A stretch of 5,440 nt of DNA, taken from assembly GCA_021796015.1 (NCBI GenBank), contig JAJYOT010000073.1, forward strand, positions 1 through 5,440, read 5' to 3'. Source of the DNA: a bacterium. Lineage in GTDB: Bacteria > Elusimicrobiota > Elusimicrobia > UBA1565 > UBA9628. This document shows positions 1 through 5,249 of the stretch, in pieces; position 1 is the first letter of the stretch, and each line of letters begins with the position of its first letter. The position numbers and the translations under genes are program-made. The notes under the pieces are model-generated. The model worked only from the letters and a program-made list of their open reading frames with translations, was not told the DNA's origin and made no database searches.

Positions 1-1
1 T

Positions 2-16
2 AATATTGGATGAAAA
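2..16 (+). other. In-frame TGA within the ATPase Walker A motif
   Basis: In the ATPase frame, positions 2-16 read N-I-G-stop-K, followed by TTTLY. The family motif is GxxxxGK[ST], usually GPTGSGKTTTLY. The TGA at 11-13 sits where the glycine before the catalytic lysine belongs. Two simple lesions would explain it: a GGA-to-TGA substitution, or loss of 3 bases from an original GGA-TCN-GGA, which would restore G-N-I-G-S-G-K if the base before the window completes a glycine codon. Either would abolish ATPase synthesis unless the gene is split or the sequence at this edge is wrong. Confidence 0.7.
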
Positions 17-751
17 ACCACCACCCTTTATTCCGTCTTAAATACCATTAAAACGCCGGAGCTTAATTTTATGACTATTGAGGATCCGGTTGAAATTAAG
101 CTCGACGGTCTCAATCAAGTTCAGGTTCGCTCCGATATCGGGCTTACTTTTGCCGCGGCCTTGCGTTCTTTTTTACGCCAAGATCCGGATGTGATTTTAG
201 TCGGAGAGGTTCGAGATCAGGAAACCGCCCAGACCTGCTTAAGGGCGGCCTTAACCGGACACCTGGTTCTTTCGACTCTTCACACTAACGACGCGATGTC
301 AACAGTCGTGCGTTTAATTGATCTGGGAATCGAGCCGTTTTTGCTTTCCGGAAGTCTTCTTTTGGCGGCGGCTCAGCGCTTGGTTCGCATTCTTTGTCCC
401 CATTGCAAAAAGCCTTATAAACCGGACCCCGCTCAATTGGAGGCTTGCATCAAGGAATCCATGTTGCCGCAGGCTCAAATTCCGAATCCGGCCAATATCG
501 TTTTTTACAGAGAGCATGGCTGCGATAAATGTTCTCAAACCGGTTATATGGGCCGACGGGCGATCTATGAAATTTACCGTATTATTCCGGAGATGAGAGA
601 AATTATCTACAAATACGGCGGCGATTTGGCCCGGCTTCGAGAGGTGGCGGTCAAAAGCGGCATGTGGGATTTAAGGGCGAGCGGTTGGAGAAAGGTTTTG
701 TCCGGGTTGACGACTTCTGAAGAGGTGCTCTCGGTGACGATGAAGGAATAG
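14..751 (+). CDS. pilB: Type IV pilus assembly ATPase PilB / GspE, C-terminal half (5' part missing or broken)
   Basis: This is the hexameric cytoplasmic ATPase that drives pilin polymerisation at the inner membrane. Family sequence is readable from position 14: KTTTLYSVLN is the end of Walker A and the helix after it, then TPELNFMTIEDPVE includes the Asp box. The ATG at 71 therefore lies inside the conserved core and is not a natural start, although it is the first start codon after the TGA at 11-13. Numbering from that ATG, TIEDPVE is at 2-8, the Walker B region (RQDPDVILVGEVRD) at 36-49, the His box (GHLVLSTLHTND) at 63-74, and a zinc-type tetracysteine (CPHC at 109-112, CDKC at 151-154) typical of PilB/GspE and absent from PilT. 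The C-terminus is complete and ends at TAG, with pilC following at once. The N-terminal domains lie beyond the left edge. PilB is preferred over GspE because the neighbours are T4P minor pilins. The gene may be a pseudogene or the edge may be misassembled. Confidence 0.9.
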   Translation, partial: KTTTLYSVLNTIKTPELNFMTIEDPVEIKLDGLNQVQVRSDIGLTFAAALRSFLRQDPDVILVGEVRDQETAQTCLRAALTGHLVLSTLHTNDAMSTVVRLIDLGIEPFLLSGSLLLAAAQRLVRILCPHCKKPYKPDPAQLEACIKESMLPQAQIPNPANIVFYREHGCDKCSQTGYMGRRAIYEIYRIIPEMREIIYKYGGDLARLREVAVKSGMWDLRASGWRKVLSGLTTSEEVLSVTMKE

Positions 752-755
752 GAGG
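749..755 (+). promoter_or_regulatory. Shine-Dalgarno for pilC
   Basis: TAGGAGG overlaps the TAG stop of the ATPase gene (749-751) and lies 4 bases before the ATG at 760. The spacer is short, but the match to anti-SD is strong. It fixes the pilC start and suggests coupling to termination of the upstream gene. Confidence 0.75.
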
Positions 756-759
756 CCTT

Positions 760-1983
760 ATGTCTCAATTTTCATATGTCGTTCAAGACGCTAGGGGCGA
801 GGCCATTTCTGGGACCCTTGAAGCGGGAGATGAAAACGAAGCGGTGGCGGCCCTTCAATCAAAGGGCTATTTTATTTTGTCATTGTCTTCTAAAGACACA
901 AAGACGACCAGCCGACAAGGCGCATCTTCCAAATCGCCCAAGGTCGCCCAGCAGGATCTTATTTTCTTTTCTGAACAATTGTCGACGCTTTTAACCGGTG
1001 GCGTTCCTTTAGTTCGAGCTTTGTCCTTGCTTGGAGAACATACCAACTCCCCGGGGCTTCACGCGGTGGTGGGAGCGGTGACCCAAGACGTGTCCCGCGG
1101 AACGGCGCTTTATAAGGCTCTGGCGAAACATCCCGCCATTTTCGATACCTTGTGGGTTTCCCTGGTTCAAGCGGGAGAAATGGGAGGACAACTCCCCAAG
1201 GTTTTGCGGCAAATCGCCAATTATTTGACGGCTCAAGCGGAATTAAGAGGAAAAATCATCACGGCTTTGGCTTATCCCGCGGTTCTGGCTTGTATGTCGG
1301 GAGGGGTTCTCGCTTTTTTCGTCATCCATATCGTCCCGGTTTTTGCCGATATTTTTAAGCAATTTCACATTAAACTCCCGATGCTCACCCAAATGGTTGT
1401 TTCCACTTCGGAACTCATCGTTCATCACTTAGGCCTGATTATTTTTGTCGTGGTGGGGGGATACATGGCGTGGAAATCGTATACTTCCACCGATGCCGGC
1501 AAAATTGCCAAATGGAATCTGATATTTGGAATTCCTTTTTTTGGCGACTTCATCAAACACATTATGGTCGAAAGACTCTTGACTACTCTTTCGACTTTAA
1601 TTGAAAGCGGCGTCAGTATTCTTAATGCGATTGCGGTTTTAGAAGGCGTTTTTTCATCCAATATTATTTTCCAGACGGCTCTGAGCGCGATTAAGGTGGA
1701 CGTGGCGGCGGGAAAATCAATATCGGCGGCCTTTAGAAAATCGGGGGTTTTGCCTTCCTTGGTAACCGAGATGATGTTCATGGGGGAAGAATCGGGCAAG
1801 TTGCCGGATATGCTTCAGACCATGTCCGGGTTTTACAGGCTTCAAATTGATCAGTTTACTCGCAGATTCACCGCCATTATAGACCCGATACTGGTGGTCG
1901 GAATCGGCGGACTTGTCGGCGTTATTGTTTTAGCGGTCTTTATGCCAATCTTTAAAATGTCGACGATGGGAGGAGGACATTGA
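760..1983 (+). CDS. pilC: Type IV pilus inner-membrane platform protein PilC / GspF
   Basis: A full-length 407-residue T2SSF-family protein, the usual size for PilC. It is the inner-membrane platform that couples the PilB ATPase to pilin extraction. Residues 1-45 form the N-terminal segment seen in PilC (FSYVVQDARGEAISGTLEA, then GYFILSLS). Two homologous cytoplasmic four-helix domains follow, each opening with a similar pattern: FSEQLSTLLTGGVPLVRAL at about 70-88 and MVERLLTTLSTLIESGVSI at about 269-287. They close with QAGEMGGQLPKVL (137-149) and GEESGKLPDML (342-352). Hydrophobic segments at about 168-195, 217-236 and 375-397 give the expected three membrane spans. The start is set by the SD at 749-755. 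The TGA stop overlaps the ATG of the pilin gene by one base (TGATG). PilC rather than GspF is inferred from the T4P neighbours. Confidence 0.95.
   Translation: MSQFSYVVQDARGEAISGTLEAGDENEAVAALQSKGYFILSLSSKDTKTTSRQGASSKSPKVAQQDLIFFSEQLSTLLTGGVPLVRALSLLGEHTNSPGLHAVVGAVTQDVSRGTALYKALAKHPAIFDTLWVSLVQAGEMGGQLPKVLRQIANYLTAQAELRGKIITALAYPAVLACMSGGVLAFFVIHIVPVFADIFKQFHIKLPMLTQMVVSTSELIVHHLGLIIFVVVGGYMAWKSYTSTDAGKIAKWNLIFGIPFFGDFIKHIMVERLLTTLSTLIESGVSILNAIAVLEGVFSSNIIFQTALSAIKVDVAAGKSISAAFRKSGVLPSLVTEMMFMGEESGKLPDMLQTMSGFYRLQIDQFTRRFTAIIDPILVVGIGGLVGVIVLAVFMPIFKMSTMGGGH
1968..1976 (+). promoter_or_regulatory. Shine-Dalgarno for the PilE-like pilin, inside the 3' end of pilC
   Basis: GGGAGGAGG ends 6 bases before the ATG at 1983, a near-ideal site. 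It supports ATG 1983 over the in-frame TTG at 1980. It also argues that the unusually long leader of this pilin is really translated, because no start codon in frame exists between 1983 and the pilin signature. Confidence 0.75.
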
Positions 1984-2594
1984 TGAACGGAGAGGAGAAG
2001 AAAGTAAAAGAGAGTAACGGAGAGTCACGGAAAGTAGAAGAAAGTTACGGAAAGCGACAGAAGCAACGGAAACAGCCTTTTTCCGTTTCTTTCCGTTTCT
2101 TTCCGTTTCTTTCCGTTCCGTTTGGTTTTACGCTCATAGAGCTTTTAGTGGTGATTTTGATTGTCGGAATATTGGCGGCTATTGGATATCCTTCCTACAT
2201 CCGTTCGATGGAAACCAGCAAGGCCAACGACGCCGTGGGGTATTTGACCATGGCTGGGAACGCCGATCGGATGTACGCCGTGGATCATAATGGGATATAT
2301 GTTGCAGCGGGACAAATTACTGATTCCTGTGATAATGGGGCTACTTGTCCTCAGAACAATGCCTGCGACTTGGTCTATTGCGGCTATATGCCGGCGGACA
2401 ATTACAGTGAAAAGCCCTACAGTATTACCATTAATGCTTACGCTCCGCCTCCATCAGCGCTGGTGACGGTTCAGCGTTGTACAGGTTCTTCTCCTTGTAC
2501 AAATTCTTCTCCTTACACCGGTTGGGGATATAATATTGATGCCAATGGAAATGTCACGCCATTTGGTAATCAGACGCCGCCGCCGCCACAATAA
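1983..2594 (+). CDS. PilE-like type IV prepilin with an aberrantly long, repeat-derived leader
   Basis: A 203-residue prepilin and candidate major subunit of the pilus fibre. The class III signal is clear: G48 then F49-TLIELLVVILIVGILAAIGYPSYIRS, with cleavage expected after G48, methylated Phe at +1 and Glu at mature position 5 (E53). The mature protein would be 155 residues, normal for PilE. The leader is abnormal: 48 residues against the usual roughly 5-25. Its first part is highly charged, with three related 10-residue blocks at 2-11, 12-21 and 22-31. A Phe/Ser/Pro-rich stretch at 32-47 follows. Both parts are encoded by the repeat at 1987-2120, and no closer in-frame start exists. The mature domain has six cysteines (116, 122, 128, 133, 166, 172) and a Pro-rich end (PPPPQ). 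ANDAVGYLTM to DHNGIY at 81-106 is PilE-like. It is first in the pilin set, directly after pilC. Whether peptidase processes this leader is unknown. Confidence 0.88.
   Translation: MNGEEKKVKESNGESRKVEESYGKRQKQRKQPFSVSFRFFPFLSVPFGFTLIELLVVILIVGILAAIGYPSYIRSMETSKANDAVGYLTMAGNADRMYAVDHNGIYVAAGQITDSCDNGATCPQNNACDLVYCGYMPADNYSEKPYSITINAYAPPPSALVTVQRCTGSSPCTNSSPYTGWGYNIDANGNVTPFGNQTPPPPQ
1987..2120 (+). repeat. 10-bp-periodic inverted array forming the pilin leader
   Basis: From 1987 to about 2075 the sequence falls into nine imperfect decamers related to ACGGAAAGTA, for example ACGGAGAGTC at 2017, ACGGAAAGTA at 2027 and ACGGAAAGCG at 2047. From 2080 to 2120 the reverse complement of the same unit (ACGGAAAGAA) is repeated. 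The two arms can pair: AACGGAAA 2065-2072 with TTTCCGTT 2080-2087, ACGGAAAG 2047-2054 with CTTTCCGT 2099-2106, and ACGGAAAG 2027-2034 with CTTTCCGT 2109-2116. This would make a long imperfect hairpin with a loop at 2073-2079. In the coding frame, three decamers make one 10-residue peptide repeat. It looks like an inserted or expanded dispersed repeat captured as coding sequence. Confidence 0.85.
2081..2117 (+). repeat. Perfect 10-bp tandem repeat TTCCGTTTCT (3 copies plus 7 bases)
   Basis: TTCCGTTTCT occurs identically at 2081-2090, 2091-2100 and 2101-2110, followed by TTCCGTT at 2111-2117. It is the pyrimidine arm of the larger inverted array. The unit length is not a multiple of three, so each unit is read in a different frame. 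Gain or loss of one or two units would shift the downstream pilin out of frame. Confidence 0.95.
2478..2513 (+). repeat. 18-bp in-frame tandem duplication in the pilin (CTxSSP twice)
   Basis: TGTACAGGTTCTTCTCCT (2478-2495) is followed at once by TGTACAAATTCTTCTCCT (2496-2513), with two differences in 18 bases. It encodes CTGSSP then CTNSSP at residues 166-177 and so supplies the last two cysteines (C166, C172) as a pair. Confidence 0.85.
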
Positions 2595-2609
2595 GAAAGA
2601 AGAAAGCAA

Positions 2610-3179
2610 ATGAAAGAAACGGGCGCGACGCTTATTGAGGTTTTAGCCTCCGTTCTCATAGCGGCGGTGATGACTTCCGCTGTTTTCAGCGTGACCTTGG
2701 GGGCCAAGGTACAATCAAAAATTACGGAAGAACACAATGCGGCGTCTGAGTGCGTGACCCAGCTGACCAATGAACTTCACTCTTTCGTCACCGGTTATTG
2801 GGATTACAATACGAATACTTTCAATTCCAATATGACGGAAATCTGCGGCCCCGCTGATTCGTCTTGTTACCCGGGAACAAGTGGGGGGAATTCCTCTCAA
2901 TGGACTTGGGCAGATCTGGGAGTAACGGATAACTGCGGGAGCGGCTGTTACGTTTTAGCTACCGGAACTCACGTCCTTTCAGTTGGGCCCAATGGCTTGA
3001 CGGCTTTGGGCCAACCCTTTTGTCTTCCTCCCTGGATGTGGCAGCCGCCTTATAATCCTAGTGGAAATCAGCTCTTGTCCTATACCGTTTCGGCTCCACC
3101 GATCGTCTCCGGTCAACAAGTGGGAGGGCCAGGGGTTCAAGTGACGGTGAATTGGTATAACATCAATGGGTCCCAATGA
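2610..3179 (+). CDS. Minor pilin, PilV/GspI-like
   Basis: A 189-residue prepilin with a short, typical leader: MKETG, then A-TLIEVLASVLIAAVMTSAVF. Cleavage is expected after G5, with Glu at mature position 5 (E10) and one hydrophobic helix at about 7-30. The V-L-A-S-V-L-I pattern after the Glu, and its place between the PilE-like and PilW-like genes, fit PilV/GspI, a minor subunit of the initiation or tip complex. The C-terminal domain is not recognisable by eye. It is rich in Gly, Ser, Asn, Trp and Pro and has six cysteines (48, 79, 86, 109, 113, 138); C48 lies in the extended N-terminal helix. The start is 15 bases after the previous stop, with only a weak purine-rich AAGAAAG before it. The stop overlaps the next gene's ATG (ATGA at 3176-3179). 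Confidence 0.85.
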   Translation: MKETGATLIEVLASVLIAAVMTSAVFSVTLGAKVQSKITEEHNAASECVTQLTNELHSFVTGYWDYNTNTFNSNMTEICGPADSSCYPGTSGGNSSQWTWADLGVTDNCGSGCYVLATGTHVLSVGPNGLTALGQPFCLPPWMWQPPYNPSGNQLLSYTVSAPPIVSGQQVGGPGVQVTVNWYNINGSQ

Positions 3180-3850
3180 ATAAAAATTTTATCGGAGTTT
3201 CGATGAGAAATGGCGGATTTACCTTGGTCGAAATGATTGTCGCTCTTCTTTTAAGCTCTCTTGTCATGGTGGGCTTGATTGATATTACCGCTAGCATCAT
3301 CGCCCAGCATTTTGAGGGAATTCGTAGAGGAAGAGTAGACAGTGAGACCCTTTATTCTCTCGATCAGATGAGGCTGGAGCTTGAAGCCGCGACCTATTAC
3401 TCTTATCCCAATACGTCAAGCCCGGCTACCATGTCCATTCAGGGCTGCGGAAATTATTTTTCAGCGACAAGCCCTGGTACGCAAATTTACACGGGGCCCG
3501 GCGCAACAATAAGTTCTTTTGCCTATTGCCTTGAGAACAAGTGTACAGGGAGTAATTCCAATTTGTGCGATCCATCGGGTTATACGGGGCCCTATGATTT
3601 AATTCGCTATTATAATCCCAATGGTTGTCCTATTTCGTGCGGAGGAGGGACGCCTCAGACCTTGGTTTATCAGAATGTCTATTTAGAACCAATATCATTA
3701 AATCCTTCGGGCCAGCCTTTTGTCTTGAACCGGCCGCTCGGCGGGGTCGATGTGCATATGATTATAGGCTATCCTGTTTTGGCGGGAGAAACCCCCACCT
3801 ATTATCAAATTGATACAACCTATATTCCGGATACGGGGCGCATGCAGTGA
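3176..3850 (+). CDS. Minor pilin, PilW/GspJ-like
   Basis: A 224-residue prepilin. The signature is G14 then F15-TLVEMIVALLLSSLVMVGLIDI, with Glu at mature position 5 (E19) and a hydrophobic segment at about 20-43. FTLVEMIVALLLSSLVM followed by a helical stretch ending QMRLELEAA is the PilW/GspJ pattern, and the position after a PilV-like gene agrees. PilW joins the minor-pilin complex that primes pilus assembly. Six cysteines (91, 118, 123, 131, 151, 155) lie in the globular part, including CPISC at 151-155. The start is uncertain: ATG 3176 overlaps the previous stop (ATGA) but has a poor SD, whereas ATG 3203 has CGGAG five bases upstream and would give the compact leader MRNGG. Both keep the same mature protein. 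The TGA stop overlaps the next start (GTGA). Confidence 0.85.
   Translation: MNKNFIGVSMRNGGFTLVEMIVALLLSSLVMVGLIDITASIIAQHFEGIRRGRVDSETLYSLDQMRLELEAATYYSYPNTSSPATMSIQGCGNYFSATSPGTQIYTGPGATISSFAYCLENKCTGSNSNLCDPSGYTGPYDLIRYYNPNGCPISCGGGTPQTLVYQNVYLEPISLNPSGQPFVLNRPLGGVDVHMIIGYPVLAGETPTYYQIDTTYIPDTGRMQ
3193..3197 (+). promoter_or_regulatory. Shine-Dalgarno supporting an internal start (ATG 3203) for the PilW-like gene
   Basis: CGGAG is spaced 5 bases from the in-frame ATG at 3203. It is a better ribosome site than anything before ATG 3176, so the PilW-like prepilin may begin at 3203 with a 5-residue leader. Confidence 0.4.
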
Positions 3851-4281
3851 TTAAAAATTCCAGAGGGCAGATTTTAACCAGCACCTTGGTGACCGCCATG
3901 GTGGTAGTCCTCATCGCGGCCGGGCTCATGCATTTAATCTTGATGAGGTATACCGCCGCTAATAGAGCGACGATGGAGGTTAAATACACCCGCTGCGTTC
4001 AACTGGCCGTGGGTCAATTTTTTTCTACCTGGGACAGGCTTAGTTCAACTGCGGGGGTCACCGATCCTGTTTGCAGTAGCGCGTCGCCACTGTTTACCTG
4101 TGCTGGGTCAAACCATGGACATTGCCATTGTACCTGTACATTTAACAGTGGATCCTTATCCGGCCTCACGGTGAAGGTGAAACCTGGTACAAATGGTGCA
4201 AACCCTCCTTGCACTTTTGAGGCTCAGACTACAACGAATACGTCCTCGCCCTTTGCCTCGGTTACCCCCGTTTGCCAGTGA
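3847..4281 (+). CDS. Minor-pilin-like protein, PilX/GspK type, Cys/His-rich
   Basis: A 144-residue protein with a short basic head (MIKNSRG) and one hydrophobic segment at about 8-33, the layout of a prepilin cleaved after G7. The expected Glu at +5 is absent (mature start QILTS). This is normal for GspK and common in PilX, and the R-G-Q plus hydrophobic helix start fits that class. Its place after PilV- and PilW-like genes matches pilVWX order. The rest is not recognisable. It contains eight cysteines (50, 76, 85, 93, 95, 97, 122, 143) with a dense Cys/His run (NHGHCHCTC at 89-97) that could form disulfides or bind metal. The GTG start overlaps the previous TGA, and the TGA stop overlaps the GTG of the next gene. 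The protein is much shorter than GspK (about 300 residues), so PilX is the closer comparison. Confidence 0.75.
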   Translation: MIKNSRGQILTSTLVTAMVVVLIAAGLMHLILMRYTAANRATMEVKYTRCVQLAVGQFFSTWDRLSSTAGVTDPVCSSASPLFTCAGSNHGHCHCTCTFNSGSLSGLTVKVKPGTNGANPPCTFEAQTTTNTSSPFASVTPVCQ

Positions 4282-5249
4282 AACGCCTAATTGTTACCGC
4301 CGACGATTTTGGGGCGAGTTCTTTTGTCAACGAGGCGGTCATCCGCGCTTTTAAAGAAGGCATTTTGCGCTTTGCAAGCTTGATTGTTGACGCGCCCGCG
4401 GCCGAAGAAGCGGCGAAATTGGCTAAAGAAAACCCTGGCCTTGGCGTCGGGCTTCATTTGGACTTGTGCCATGAATTTGGAAGCGATTCTTGCTTTCCTC
4501 GTCATTCCGGCGAAAGCCGGAATCCAGACTTTCGCGCGGAGCTAGACTCCGGCTTACAAATTGCCGGAGTGACGAATCGAGCGGTTTGGGCCAATTCTCC
4601 AGCTCTTTGGGGCTTACGGTATTTTTTTTCTCCATATTGGAGAAAACGGATCGCTTCAGAAATTTCCCGGCAACTAGAGAAGTTTCTCTCGCTTGGAATT
4701 AATCCTACGCATGCGGACGGGCACACTAATATCCATATCCACCCCGTTATTTTCCCCGCCCTTTTGCGGGCCTGCCAAAAATACGGAATTTCCAGGATCA
4801 GGGTTCCCGCCGGAGAGTACGATTTGGGCCGGCGCTATTTAAAGAAAATTCCGTTTCTAAACAAGGTAGAATACGCGGCGTTTGGAGCGCTTGGCCCCTA
4901 TCTCAAAAAACAAGCCAAGAAAATCGCGCCTCAAATCGAGATACTTCCCCGCTGTTTTGGACTTTTGCGCTCAGGGCGCATGAGGGAAGACTATGTTCTA
5001 AGGCTTTTAGAAAATCTGCCCGAGGGAGACAGCGAAATTTATTTTCATCCCTCGCTGGATCCAAAAAGCCGAGTGTTCGGAGATTCTCCGACAAAGACCC
5101 ATCAGACCATAACGGAATTTGAAACCTTGACTAGTCCGCGGATTTTAGAAGCTCTGGGGCGTTTGGATATCGCGTTGTTTTCGCCCGGTGGCTTAGATAA
5201 ATCAAAAAGCCAAACGAAGACCACAAAATCTCCCGAATATGGCGGATAA
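4278..5249 (+). CDS. hpnK: HpnK/YdjC (ChbG) family deacetylase, hopanoid-associated
   Basis: A 323-residue metal-dependent carbohydrate deacetylase of the YdjC/ChbG/HpnK superfamily. In hopanoid pathways HpnK removes the N-acetyl group from the glucosamine on bacteriohopanetetrol before cyclitol-ether formation. Visible motifs are LIVTADDFG (4-12, catalytic and metal Asp D9/D10), VNEAV and a GIL-x-ASL-type strand (18-35), GLHLDL (58-63, metal His H60), PTHADGHTNIHIHP (143-156, metal His H149) and EIYFHP (253-258). FFSPYWRKRIASEISRQLEKF at 116-136 resembles HpnK more than ChbG. Start GTG 4278 gives MKRLIVTADDFG and a GTGA overlap with the previous gene; an in-frame TTG at 4272 adds two residues. 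Residues 75-99 come from an inserted repeat (4500-4574). The tail after about residue 306 (DKSKSQTKTTKSPEYGG) is non-conserved and lies antisense to the convergent membrane-protein gene. The substrate is inferred from family and neighbour; another sugar is possible. Confidence 0.85.
   Translation: MKRLIVTADDFGASSFVNEAVIRAFKEGILRFASLIVDAPAAEEAAKLAKENPGLGVGLHLDLCHEFGSDSCFPRHSGESRNPDFRAELDSGLQIAGVTNRAVWANSPALWGLRYFFSPYWRKRIASEISRQLEKFLSLGINPTHADGHTNIHIHPVIFPALLRACQKYGISRIRVPAGEYDLGRRYLKKIPFLNKVEYAAFGALGPYLKKQAKKIAPQIEILPRCFGLLRSGRMREDYVLRLLENLPEGDSEIYFHPSLDPKSRVFGDSPTKTHQTITEFETLTSPRILEALGRLDIALFSPGGLDKSKSQTKTTKSPEYGG
4500..4574 (+). repeat. 75-bp double-hairpin dispersed repeat (ATTCC-type) inserted in frame within hpnK
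   Basis: The element is bounded by CGTCATTCC (from 4500) and GGAGTGACG (to 4574). It holds two hairpins: ATTCCGGC 4504-4511 with GCCGGAAT 4516-4523 around a GAAA loop, and ACTCCGGC 4546-4553 with GCCGGAGT 4563-4570. The two halves are also approximate reverse complements of each other, making the whole an inverted repeat. The left half matches the widespread bacterial GTCATTCC-GCGAAAGC-GGAATCC dispersed repeat (dRS3-like). It contributes exactly 25 codons, including the telltale peptide RHSGESRNP. No target-site duplication is visible. Confidence 0.85.

Noticed and set aside
11..13. TGA read as glycine (alternative genetic code, as in SR1/Gracilibacteria), since it sits where a Walker A glycine belongs.
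   Set aside because: Four genes here end in TGA (1981-1983, 3177-3179, 3848-3850, 4279-4281), each overlapping the next gene's start, and no other in-frame TGA occurs inside a gene.
71..73. ATG 71 as the genuine start of a 226-residue protein.
   Set aside because: Residues encoded from position 14 to 70 match the ATPase family continuously, and this Met lies inside the conserved NFMTIEDPVE stretch.
59..103. Perfect 11-bp inverted repeat (GAGCTTAATTT at 59-69, AAATTAAGCTC at 93-103) as a regulatory hairpin.
   Set aside because: It lies within conserved ATPase codons, has a 23-base loop and no accompanying promoter or terminator features; coincidence is the simpler explanation.
1425..1799. 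124-residue minus-strand open frame opposite pilC.
   Set aside because: It lies wholly within pilC, has no ribosome site or recognisable motif, and its length follows from the codon bias of the sense gene.
4500..4574. The palindromic element as a transcription terminator or a CRISPR unit.
   Set aside because: No U-tract follows either hairpin, it is inside an open gene, and there is no repeat-spacer periodicity.
4423..4726. Minus-strand and alternate-frame open frames around the hpnK insert, including one reading SLDSGFRRNDE.
   Set aside because: That peptide is the reverse-strand reading of the dispersed palindromic repeat, and the frames are shadows of the hpnK-like gene without family features.
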